From the NCBI RefSeq assembly GCF_021044755.1, contig NZ_JAJNOR010000011.1, forward strand, positions 1 to 64,000: a DNA stretch of 64,000 bases, given 5' to 3'. This DNA comes from Lientehia hominis. Its GTDB lineage: Bacteria > Bacillota > Clostridia > Lachnospirales > Lachnospiraceae. The position numbers and the translations under genes are program-made. Position 1 is the first letter of the stretch. Each line of letters opens with the position of its first letter. The notes beneath the pieces were generated by a model, which ran no database searches, was not told the origin of the DNA, and saw only the letters and a list, made by a program, of their open reading frames with translations. Positions 8,602 through 15,983 of this stretch are shown piece by piece.

Positions 8602-9466
8602 CCTGAATAAGACGCCGTTAGGCATATATGAAAAAGCTCTTCCCAATGCTTTTTCCTGGCGGGAGAAGATGACTGCCGCAAAGATGGCCGGTTATGATTT
8701 CATGGAGCTGTCGGTGGATGAATCCGATGAGCGGCTGGCCCGCCTTGACTGGGGGACAGAAGAGATTCGGGAGCTCAGAAGCCTGATGGATGAAACAGGG
8801 ATTCTGTTTCCCAGTATGTGCCTCAGCGCCCATCGCAGATTTCCCTTCGGGAGTAAGAACCCGGAGACGAGGAAGCGGGCCTTTGAGGTGATGGAAAAAG
8901 GACTTTTATTGGCGCAGAGACTGGGCATCGGCTGTATCCAGCTGGCTACCTATGATGTATACTATGAGAAATCCGACGAGGAAACAAAGGCGTATTTCCT
9001 GGAAGGGATGAAACGTTCTGTGGATATGGCGGCCAAAGCAGGAGTGATCCTGGCTATGGAGATCATGGATACGCCGTTCGTCGGGACGATCCTGCGGGCT
9101 TCCCATTATTTGCGGGAGATTCCTTCGCCGTTTTTCAAGATATATCCGGACCTCGGAAACCTGAGCCAGTTCAGCAGCGACCCGGAGAGTGAGCTGGAGC
9201 TGGGGATTACGGAGACCGTGGCGATTCATGTAAAAGAGACGGAGCCGGGAGTTTTCAAAAATGTTCCGTTTGGGAGCGGAACGGTTCAATTTGAGAAGCT
9301 GTTCAAAAAACTGTACGGGCTTGGATACGCCGGACGATTTATGGTAGAAATGTGGGCGGACAACAATTACCGTCAGACCTTGGAAGAAGCGGCAGAGCAG
9401 ATAGGCGAGGCGCGGAAATTCGTCATCTCAAAAATGAGACAGGGCGGATATCTCATAGCGGAGTGA
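8594..9466 (+). CDS. L-ribulose/L-xylulose-5-phosphate 3-epimerase, UlaE/SgbU-like
   Basis: A 290-residue TIM-barrel protein of the AP-endonuclease-2-like sugar isomerase family. IPLGIYEKALP and MSVDETDDRLSRLDW of UlaE are mirrored here as PLGIYEKALP and LSVDESDERLARLDW. Metal and substrate residues are carried by strands ending AMEIMD, YPDLGN, IHVKE and VEMW. ATG 8594 has GGAGGAGAAGG upstream and overlaps the kinase stop. With the LyxK-like kinase it would convert L-xylulose to L-ribulose 5-phosphate; no L-ribulose-5-phosphate 4-epimerase is directly adjacent. Confidence 0.88.
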   Translation: MFDLNKTPLGIYEKALPNAFSWREKMTAAKMAGYDFMELSVDESDERLARLDWGTEEIRELRSLMDETGILFPSMCLSAHRRFPFGSKNPETRKRAFEVMEKGLLLAQRLGIGCIQLATYDVYYEKSDEETKAYFLEGMKRSVDMAAKAGVILAMEIMDTPFVGTILRASHYLREIPSPFFKIYPDLGNLSQFSSDPESELELGITETVAIHVKETEPGVFKNVPFGSGTVQFEKLFKKLYGLGYAGRFMVEMWADNNYRQTLEEAAEQIGEARKFVISKMRQGGYLIAE

Positions 9467-9514
9467 CACAGCCGGATTCCGGCTTCACGATCAAGCGAAA
9501 AAAGGAGGAACAAG

Positions 9515-10303
9515 ATGGATTTAAACCTGAAGAACAAAAGCGTAGTCATCACAGGCGGGGCGACAGGCATTGGAAAAGCGACAGCCATTGAATTTGCTAA
9601 AGAAGGCGCGCTGGTGTCGGTCTGCGGCCGTACCCTGAAAAAGCTGGAAGCGATGCAGGCAGACTGCGCGGAAATGGGATTTAACGTTGATATCTACCAA
9701 GTAGATGTGGCGGATGCAGAGAGCGTGGCGGCGATGGCAGATGCCGTGGCGGAGAAACAGGGCGGGATCGACATCTGGGTGAATAACGCAGGTATCGCTA
9801 TCAACAGACCCGTGATGGAATTTACCAAAGAGGAATATGACAGCATCATGAGAATCGACCTTGACGGAGTTTTTGAAGGCTCCAGAATCGCCGGGCGGCA
9901 CATGATCAGCCAGGGAAGAGGCGGTGTGATCATCAACGCGTCCTCTTTTGCGTCAAAGATTCCTCATTCAGAGGGTGCGGTTTATGCTGCGGCGAAGTCC
10001 GGAGTATCCAGCTTCACCAAGACCTTTGCGGCGAACTTTGCACCCTATGGTATCCGCGTGGTAGGATATATCCCGGGAATGATCGAGACAGAGATCAGCC
10101 GGGAATCCATTAAAGAGAACAGAGGACTGTATACTCAGAATGTGGCGCTTCAGAGACTGGGTGTGCCGGAGGATCTGGCAAAGCCTATCGTGTTCTTGGC
10201 TTCTGATGCGTGCAGCTATATCACCGGGGTGGATGTGGAGATAGCCGGAGGAAAATACATCGTTCAGAACCCGAAATTCAGCTGGGAGAACAAAGGAGAG
10301 TAA
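9515..10303 (+). CDS. SDR-family oxidoreductase
   Basis: A 262-residue classical SDR: nucleotide motif TGGATGIG (residues 14-21), NNAG, and YAAAKSG with catalytic Tyr and Lys. It differs clearly from the SDR at 279-1037: DIWVNNAG, GYIPGMIETEIS and the extended tail VQNPKFSWENKGE are its own. AAAGGAGG lies 8 bases before the ATG. It is the third gene of the kinase-epimerase unit and probably oxidises or reduces the sugar or polyol before phosphorylation. Substrate unknown. Confidence 0.85.
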   Translation: MDLNLKNKSVVITGGATGIGKATAIEFAKEGALVSVCGRTLKKLEAMQADCAEMGFNVDIYQVDVADAESVAAMADAVAEKQGGIDIWVNNAGIAINRPVMEFTKEEYDSIMRIDLDGVFEGSRIAGRHMISQGRGGVIINASSFASKIPHSEGAVYAAAKSGVSSFTKTFAANFAPYGIRVVGYIPGMIETEISRESIKENRGLYTQNVALQRLGVPEDLAKPIVFLASDACSYITGVDVEIAGGKYIVQNPKFSWENKGE

Positions 10304-10304
10304 G

Positions 10305-10730
10305 ATGGACTACAGGAGATTCGAAAATACCATTATTGCAAGAGTGGATAAAGGGGAAGATATCCTGGAGCAGATCAAGGTAATCTCCCTAAGGGAAAAA
10401 ATCCGCCTGGCCGATGTGAACGCGCTGGGAGCTGTTGGAGACTTTACTGTGGGCGTGTTCAAAACCGGGGAGAAGAAATATTATTCCAATCATTTCAGCG
10501 GAGATTTTGAGATCGTATCCCTGCTCGGAACCATCAATACAATGGATGGGGAGTTTTATGCCCATCTGCACATGAGTGCCGGAGACGCTGAGGGAAAAGT
10601 CTTTGGCGGGCACTTGAACCAGGCAGTCGTCAGCGCCACTTGTGAGGTCGTGATCCATGTGATCGACGGAAAAGTGGACAGGAGCTTCAGTGAAGAGATT
10701 GGTCTGAATCTGTACGATTTTGAGAAATAA
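10305..10730 (+). CDS. PPC (DUF296) domain protein
   Basis: A 141-residue single-domain PPC/DUF296 protein. The family's core histidine motif HLHMSAG and the following VFGGHL are present at about residues 86-102. Free-standing bacterial PPC proteins form trimers and are often found in metabolic operons, but have no agreed function; in plants the domain accompanies AT-hooks, which are absent here. The start codon follows one base after the SDR stop, so the two are coupled. A strong terminator follows. Confidence 0.8.
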   Translation: MDYRRFENTIIARVDKGEDILEQIKVISLREKIRLADVNALGAVGDFTVGVFKTGEKKYYSNHFSGDFEIVSLLGTINTMDGEFYAHLHMSAGDAEGKVFGGHLNQAVVSATCEVVIHVIDGKVDRSFSEEIGLNLYDFEK

Positions 10731-10740
10731 CCGAATTCCT

Positions 10741-10768
10741 TTGATAATACAGAAGGATATGTTATAAT
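10741..10768 (+). promoter_or_regulatory. Sigma-A-type promoter abutting a terminator
   Basis: TTGATA (10741-10746), 16-base spacer, TATAAT (10763-10768). The predicted start near 10775 falls inside the 5' arm of the terminator at 10770, so transcripts from this promoter would lack part of that arm. It would serve the NSS transporter gene at 10862. Confidence 0.6.
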
Positions 10769-10769
10769 G

Positions 10770-10814
10770 AAACGGCCGCAGGACACCCGTTCGGGCATCC
10801 TGCGGCCGTTTTAT
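10770..10814 (+). terminator. Intrinsic terminator
   Basis: A perfect 14-bp stem, AAACGGCCGCAGGA pairing with TCCTGCGGCCGTTT, with a 14-base loop. The T tract is short (TTTT). It ends the kinase-epimerase-SDR-PPC unit. Confidence 0.8.
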
Positions 10815-10861
10815 GCTGTCGGATACATACCTATTAAAGTTACATTAGGGGGAGTAAAGCT

Positions 10862-12187
10862 ATGAATCAAAAAAAACATGTGAATGGAGGATTTTCCAGC
10901 TCTGTCGGCTTTGTACTGGCCTGTGTCGGGTCAGCCGTAGGCCTGGGAAATATCTGGATGTTTCCATACCGCCTGGGACAATACGGCGGAGGCGCCTTTC
11001 TGATTCCTTATCTCCTGTTCATCGTGCTTTTCGGCCTGGTGGGGCTGTCGGCGGAATTTGCCATAGGCAGGAGAGCCGGGACAGGGACTCTGGGGGCTTA
11101 TGAATATTGCTGGCAGAGAATAAAAAAAGGCAGGCTGGGAAGGGTTCTCGGGTGGATACCGCTTCTTGGTTCTTTAGGCATTGCCATCGGCTACTCTATC
11201 ATTATCGGCTGGGTCCTCCGTTCCATAGCGGGTTCCCTGAGCGGGACAATCTTAAACATAGATTCGGCGGCCTATTTTGCACAGGCGACGGGCCATCTGG
11301 GAAGCGTTCCCTGGCATGTGCTGGTCATTGTGATAACCGTAGTGATTCTGCTGGTGAACGCGGCGTCAGGAATTGAAAAGGCCAATAAGATCCTGATGCC
11401 TGTGTTCTTTCTGCTGTTTGCCGTGCTGGCGGTCCGCGTGGCCTTTCTGGATGGTTCCGCGGCGGGATACGAGTTTTTATTCGTACCGAAATGGGAATAT
11501 CTGGCAAAGGCGGACACTTGGGTCATGGCCATGGGACAGGCCTTTTTTTCTCTGTCCATTACAGGCTCCGGCATGATCGTCTACGGATCCTATTTGAGCA
11601 AGAAAGAAAATATCCCCAAGGCGTCTGTACGCACTGCCGTGTTCGATACTCTGGCGGCGTTGCTGGCAGCCCTGGCTATCATGCCGGCGGTATTCGCTTT
11701 TGGGATAGAGCCGGGACGGGGCCCGTCCCTGATGTTCATCACCCTGCCGAATATTTTCCGCCAGATGCCCATGGGACGTCTGTTCGCGGTGATATTTTTC
11801 CTGTCAGTATCCTTCGCCGGCATCACATCGCTGATGAATATGTTTGAGGCTGTTGCGGAGAGCTGGCAGACCCGCTTTTCTCTGAAAAGGAGGAACGCGG
11901 TCCTTCTCTGCGGAGCGATTACCCTGGCGGTGGGCCTGTTCTTGGAGAACGAGGCATACGTGGGTTCCTGGATGGATTTTGTCACAATCGTGATCGTGCC
12001 CTTCGGCGCAGTATTGGGAGCGGTATCCGTCTATTATATCCTGGGCTACAGAAGAATAAAGGAAGAGATGGATACAGGAAGGAAGAAGCCTTTGCCTGCA
12101 GCTTTCGGTTTCCTGGCAAAATATATCTATGTGCCGCTGGCAGTCATTGTCCTGATCCTGGGCTTCCTGTACAAAGGGATTGGCTGA
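10862..12187 (+). CDS. Sodium-dependent transporter, NSS/SNF family
   Basis: A 441-residue membrane protein with the hallmark GSAVGLGNIWMFPY near residue 24, which is the unwound first helix forming the Na+ and substrate sites. FLIPY and AEFAIGR follow as in LeuT-type bacterial members. About 11 helices are visible, typical of prokaryotic NSS proteins; the tail is short. Family members import amino acids with Na+. The alanine-dehydrogenase homologue and the Na+/H+ antiporter encoded next fit an amino-acid uptake and catabolism unit with sodium recycling. Start at ATG 10862 behind GGGGGAG. Confidence 0.92.
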   Translation: MNQKKHVNGGFSSSVGFVLACVGSAVGLGNIWMFPYRLGQYGGGAFLIPYLLFIVLFGLVGLSAEFAIGRRAGTGTLGAYEYCWQRIKKGRLGRVLGWIPLLGSLGIAIGYSIIIGWVLRSIAGSLSGTILNIDSAAYFAQATGHLGSVPWHVLVIVITVVILLVNAASGIEKANKILMPVFFLLFAVLAVRVAFLDGSAAGYEFLFVPKWEYLAKADTWVMAMGQAFFSLSITGSGMIVYGSYLSKKENIPKASVRTAVFDTLAALLAALAIMPAVFAFGIEPGRGPSLMFITLPNIFRQMPMGRLFAVIFFLSVSFAGITSLMNMFEAVAESWQTRFSLKRRNAVLLCGAITLAVGLFLENEAYVGSWMDFVTIVIVPFGAVLGAVSVYYILGYRRIKEEMDTGRKKPLPAAFGFLAKYIYVPLAVIVLILGFLYKGIG

Positions 12188-12202
12188 GGCCAGGAGGCTT
12201 TA

Positions 12203-12231
12203 TTGACATTCCGGGGCCGGTGTTGTAGAAT
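12203..12231 (+). promoter_or_regulatory. Consensus-like sigma-A promoter
   Basis: TTGACA (12203-12208), 17-base spacer, TAGAAT (12226-12231). Start expected near 12238, giving a ~74-base leader with GC-rich stems such as CCGCC/GGCGG (12261-12277) and GGCCG/CGGCC (12276-12288), but no terminator before the gene at 12312. Confidence 0.8.
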
Positions 12232-12311
12232 TATACATACGTATTTTGGGAAGGCCCTTCCGCCGGTGAACAGGCGGCCGGAACGGCCGGTCTAATGTGG
12301 AGGATAAAAGA

Positions 12312-13496
12312 ATGGTATTTGGTGTATTGAAGGACATTAAGAACGGCGAATACCGCGTGATCGCGACACCGTCGGAGATCGCGACGATTGTCGCAGACGG
12401 CCATACTGCGCTGGTGCAGAAAGGCGCGGGTGAGAAAGCCGGCTTTGAGGACGCGGCATACGCGGAGGCCGGAGCGGAGATCGTAGATACGGCGGAGGAG
12501 ATGTACGCGAGAAGCGATCTGCTGGCGAAGGTAAAAGAATTTGAACCCTGTGAGTATGAACTGCTTCGGGAAAATCAGATTGTGTTTACATGTATTCATC
12601 CGGCGGCTCATCCCGGGGAAGTACAGGCTCTTTTGGACAAAAAGGTGATCGCGTTCACCGCGGAGGATTCCCACCGGTATGGTTCACCCAACTGTGAAGC
12701 CGCTGGCAAACAGGGGGCTCTGATGGGGCTGGAGTCCATGCTTTCCATCAACGGAGGAAAAGGGAAGTTCGTCAGCGGACTGGGCGGAGCGCCTGGCATG
12801 AAAGTCCTTATCCTCGGCGGAGGGGTCGTGGGACAGGCCGCCCTATCGGTGCTGCATGCCCTTGGAGCCTGGGTAACAATTATGGACATCAATATCGGGA
12901 CCCTGAGAAGCATCAGCCGCCAGTACCATGAGCAGGTGAATACCATGATATCCACAAAGCAGAACATTGCGAAGCTCCTGCCGGAGACCGACATGGTGTT
13001 AAACTGCGTGAAGTGGCCTAAAGGATGCAGGGATTACCTGATTGACAGAAGCATGCTGAAGCTGATGGAAAAGGGGTCTGTCATTGTGGACATCAGCAAC
13101 GATGACCAAGGAGCCATTGAGTCGTTCCATGAGACGACTCACGAAAATCCTAGATATATAGAAGAAGGGGTAGTGCATTACTGCGTGAGCAACATTCCCG
13201 GGGCGATCGCAAATTCCACTTCGGTCGCATATGCGGCTTCCGTGCTGCCCCATTTCAGAGGTATTTTGAACCAGGGTGTAGCGGCCGCCTGTGTGAAGGA
13301 CGGGTTTTTAAGACGGAGTCTCACAGCCTATAAAGGCTATCTGACCCATGAAGAAACCAGCGCCCTTCAGAACCGCCCCTGGGTCCGCCCTGAGGATATT
13401 CTCGGGATCGCGGATAAGAAATTGGATGCAGCGCTGCCTGCGACAGTGACTCGTTCAGAAAACTTTATTCCGCTTGAGGACATCAGATTGAAGTAG
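12312..13496 (+). CDS. Alanine dehydrogenase/PNT-family dehydrogenase, divergent
   Basis: A 394-residue homologue of alanine dehydrogenase, which oxidatively deaminates L-alanine to pyruvate with NAD+. Retained are YRVIATP (substrate Arg), KVKE (catalytic Lys), IHPAA (catalytic His), the Rossmann motif GGGVVG and a DDQGA version of the IDQGG motif. Lost or changed are the AYET segment and PMSEVAG, here PNCEAAG, so the nucleotide pocket differs. ATG 12312 is preferred over GTG 12297, which overlaps the GGAGG. Alanine is the default guess; another small amino acid or imino acid is possible. Confidence 0.78.
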   Translation: MVFGVLKDIKNGEYRVIATPSEIATIVADGHTALVQKGAGEKAGFEDAAYAEAGAEIVDTAEEMYARSDLLAKVKEFEPCEYELLRENQIVFTCIHPAAHPGEVQALLDKKVIAFTAEDSHRYGSPNCEAAGKQGALMGLESMLSINGGKGKFVSGLGGAPGMKVLILGGGVVGQAALSVLHALGAWVTIMDINIGTLRSISRQYHEQVNTMISTKQNIAKLLPETDMVLNCVKWPKGCRDYLIDRSMLKLMEKGSVIVDISNDDQGAIESFHETTHENPRYIEEGVVHYCVSNIPGAIANSTSVAYAASVLPHFRGILNQGVAAACVKDGFLRRSLTAYKGYLTHEETSALQNRPWVRPEDILGIADKKLDAALPATVTRSENFIPLEDIRLK

Positions 13497-13656
13497 CAGC
13501 AGAGTTTGTTTTTGTTTCATATTCAGGAGGAGATCCCTTTCCGTGCGGCACTTGCTTTAGCCGGAAGGGGATTCCCTCTTTCTTTCTGTATTGCTGATAA
13601 GAAATATAAAAAAACGGGAGAACCGGACCGCCGGTTTTCCGAGAAAGAGGAGAGAG

Positions 13657-15066
13657 ATGGAAGAGATCATCAACATGGGATTTATATCCATAATCCCGGC
13701 CATTCTTGCAATCGTACTGTCCTTTGTGACGCGGAATACCATTGTATCCCTTGCCATTGCGTGCATCACCGGTACGCTGTTGGCCGGACAGGGGCTTTTA
13801 GGCTTCCCCACGCTTCTTAAAGAAAGTCTCGGCACCACAAGTTTTTCCTGGGTGATGCTGCTGAATACCTTCATCGGTATCCTGGTAGCCTATTTTCAAA
13901 AGACCGGCGCCATACAAGGCTTTTCTCAGTGGGTGCACGACAAGCATCTGAGCCGGCGCGGTGCTCAATTGATGGCGTGGGTTCTGGGTATGTTCGTATA
14001 CTTCAGCGATTCCTTCAGTCCGCTGTTTGTCGGCTGCACCATGAGGAGTATCACAGACAAAGCCCGGGTTTCCAGGGAAAAACTGGCGTACATAGCGGAT
14101 TCTACATCCGCACCGGTCAGTGTGCTGGTGCCCATCACCGGCTGGGCTGCTTATTTAAGTGGCCTGGCAGTAGGCGTTGGCTGTATTGCCACGGATGCGG
14201 ACGGCGCGGCGCTGTTCCTGAAAGCGATTCCTTTCAATTTCTACGCGTTGATCGCCGTTGTATTTGTGGGACTGATCGGTTCGGGGATTATTAAAGACTT
14301 CGGCCCTATGAAGAAAGCCGAGAAGCGCGCCCTGGAAGAGGGCAAGGTCATCGCGGACGGCGCGACGCCGCTGATCGGCAAGGAGCTGACTGAAATGGAG
14401 CCGTATCCCGGATTTAAACCCAGGGTGTTTTTAAACTTCCTGCTGCCGGTCTTGATGATCATCACCATGGCTTTGGGGACTTATATTGCGTTCAAATCGG
14501 CGAAGACCATGGAAGCGTTTTTGTTTGTGGTCATCTTTATGACTGTCAGTATGATGATACAGGGGATTCCATTTAAAGAGGTCATGGATACTTTTATGAA
14601 CGGCATTAAAGGCGCGCTTCCCGCCATCGTCCTCCTTGCGCTGGCCTATTCGGTGAATTCCCTGAGCAAACAGATGGGAACGGCAAATTATATCATTTCC
14701 CTGTGTGAAGGTTTTATGACGCCTCATCTTCTGCCGGCGATCATTTTTATCGTAGCATCCGTAATGGCGTTTGCCACCGGCTCTTCCTGGGGAACGTTTG
14801 CGATCTGCATGCCGATTGCGCTTCCTCTGGCTTTCAGCATCACCGGAGGAGAACTGAATACCATTGTAGCGGCGGTATTCGCAGCCGTGGCAGGCGGAGG
14901 AGTGTTTGGGGATCACTGTTCCCCTCTTTCCGATACGACAATCCTTTCTTCCATGGGCTCAGCGTCCGATCATCTGGATCATGTGAAGACACAGCTGCCT
15001 TATTCCCTCATCTGCGGAACCCTGGCTGTGATTGCTTATTTGATCGTAGGGTTTGTGGCCGCATAA
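13657..15066 (+). CDS. NhaC-family Na+/H+ antiporter
   Basis: A 469-residue membrane protein with roughly 11 helices. The diagnostic C-terminal motif GVFGDHCSPLSDTTILSS followed by SDHLDHVKTQLPY is that of the NhaC branch of the IT superfamily. Such proteins exchange Na+ for H+, or couple dicarboxylate/lactate exchange. The frame is open from 13591, but AAAGAGGAGA before ATG 13657 and the first helix support the later start. Neighbouring Na+ symporter suggests it exports the Na+ brought in with substrate. Confidence 0.9.
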   Translation: MEEIINMGFISIIPAILAIVLSFVTRNTIVSLAIACITGTLLAGQGLLGFPTLLKESLGTTSFSWVMLLNTFIGILVAYFQKTGAIQGFSQWVHDKHLSRRGAQLMAWVLGMFVYFSDSFSPLFVGCTMRSITDKARVSREKLAYIADSTSAPVSVLVPITGWAAYLSGLAVGVGCIATDADGAALFLKAIPFNFYALIAVVFVGLIGSGIIKDFGPMKKAEKRALEEGKVIADGATPLIGKELTEMEPYPGFKPRVFLNFLLPVLMIITMALGTYIAFKSAKTMEAFLFVVIFMTVSMMIQGIPFKEVMDTFMNGIKGALPAIVLLALAYSVNSLSKQMGTANYIISLCEGFMTPHLLPAIIFIVASVMAFATGSSWGTFAICMPIALPLAFSITGGELNTIVAAVFAAVAGGGVFGDHCSPLSDTTILSSMGSASDHLDHVKTQLPYSLICGTLAVIAYLIVGFVAA

Positions 15067-15105
15067 GAATAGAAAAGCATTATCTGAGGGAGATTGCAGA
15101 ACTAG

Positions 15106-15145
15106 AGAAAAAGACATTCCGTGCGGAGATGTCTTTTTCTTTTTT
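15106..15145 (+). terminator. Intrinsic terminator after nhaC-like gene
   Basis: AGAAAAAGACAT pairs perfectly with ATGTCTTTTTCT (12 bp), with an inner TCC/GGA helix around GTGC; a run of T follows. Confidence 0.88.
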
Positions 15146-15170
15146 GACGTAAAATATTTTCTGATCATTT

Positions 15171-15284
15171 TTAGTTGATTCCGATCTAGCTGCAACTTGG
15201 CTTTCCAAATCCGGTGCGCCCGATATAGAGCATTATGGAGAAGACGGACTTGTTGAAATATGGATCGAGGTTAGGGAAGAATAG
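15171..15284 (+). pseudogene. Remnant of a GyrI-like/AraC-type regulator tail
   Basis: A short frame ending at TAG 15282-15284 reads WLSKSGAPDIEHYGEDG then LVEIWIEVREE. This resembles the end of GyrI-like effector-binding domains (W-x-SG-x-APDIE-x-Y...EIWIPV) that close many AraC regulators. No start codon or N-terminal domains precede it, because the NhaC gene and its terminator end just upstream. I read it as a decayed C-terminal stub. Confidence 0.4.
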
Positions 15285-15294
15285 ACTTAAAATG

Positions 15295-15621
15295 TTATGT
15301 CTCAATGAAGAAAGTCTCTGATTTGAAGTGGCTGTAGTAGCGTCCTTTGAAAGCGGTGAACCGGAGCACACAATAATCCGGATCCGTAACTCCCTTTGGA
15401 TAGTACATCGTATCTCCTTCTCTCCATATCATTTCCTTGCTCCTGTTGTCTTCCAGGACTTCCATATTCCCGATGAGCATGATTCCTCTGAAAAACCGTT
15501 TGTCACAGAAGTAAATACACGCTTTTGGGTTTTTACGGAACTGTACAGTACGCATGGAAGAAGTATTGGTGGATTTTATCACACATAAAACGGTTTGACT
15601 ATTCCTATGGCCGAAATTCAA
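15295..15621 (-). pseudogene. Truncated pyridoxamine-5'-phosphate-oxidase-like protein
   Basis: From residue ~20 the 108-residue frame matches FMN-binding split-barrel proteins: TSSMRTVQFRKNPKACIYF, then GDTMYYPKGVTDPDYCVLRF. Full-length members are about 140-160 residues; the N-terminal strands are missing and the first 19 residues do not fit the family. No ribosome-binding site is evident at the ATG. This appears to be a 5'-truncated remnant. Confidence 0.55.
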
Positions 15622-15749
15622 AGAATCCTTTAAATTTATGTAACGAATGTAACAGGAAGTTCTTTTTTGAATTTGTTATACCGAAAAATGTCATAATAGA
15701 AAATTCCAAGGGGAAATATGTCATATGCTGAGAAATTATTACAAAATTA

Positions 15750-15778
15750 TTGACATGGTTTATAAAAATTGGTATAAT
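15750..15778 (+). promoter_or_regulatory. Consensus promoter P1 of the wall-hydrolase gene
   Basis: TTGACA (15750-15755), 17-base spacer, TATAAT (15773-15778): a perfect sigma-A consensus. Start near 15785, about 200 bases ahead of the gene at 15984. Confidence 0.85.
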
Positions 15779-15815
15779 CTATGACATATGAGGTGTATTG
15801 TAAACTTCACAAAAA

Positions 15816-15832
15816 TGTAACGAATATGTTAC
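15816..15832 (+). promoter_or_regulatory. WalR-type box (upstream)
   Basis: TGTAAC-N5-TGTTAC fits the WalR/YycF consensus TGTWAH-N5-TGTWAH. It lies about 30 bases downstream of the P1 start and 60 bases upstream of the P2 -35. A related TGTAAC pair at 15639-15653 has a 3-base spacer and is off consensus. Confidence 0.55.
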
Positions 15833-15892
15833 AAACGTGCTGAAAATGCCGACGGTCAGGATAGATTTGGTAATAACTTTTCTGGAATATGG

Positions 15893-15921
15893 TTGACATG
15901 GACAAGCATGAAAGCTATAAT
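15893..15921 (+). promoter_or_regulatory. Consensus promoter P2 of the wall-hydrolase gene
   Basis: TTGACA (15893-15898), 17-base spacer, TATAAT (15916-15921). Second perfect sigma-A promoter in tandem with P1; start near 15928. Confidence 0.85.
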
Positions 15922-15930
15922 GATTACAGT

Positions 15931-15947
15931 TGTAACAAATTTGTAAC
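15931..15947 (+). promoter_or_regulatory. WalR-type box overlapping the P2 start
   Basis: TGTAAC-AAATT-TGTAAC, an exact TGTWAH-N5-TGTWAH direct repeat, at about +3 to +20 of P2. A nearly identical box sits at the same place before the paralogue at 43677. Confidence 0.65.
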
Positions 15948-15983
15948 AAAAGGGACAGTTGAAAAACACTGGAGGTTAAGTAT

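Noticed and set aside
12238..12311. Glycine-type or other riboswitch in the leader of the alanine-dehydrogenase-like gene
   Set aside because: GC-rich stems are present, but no conserved aptamer core or terminator was found.
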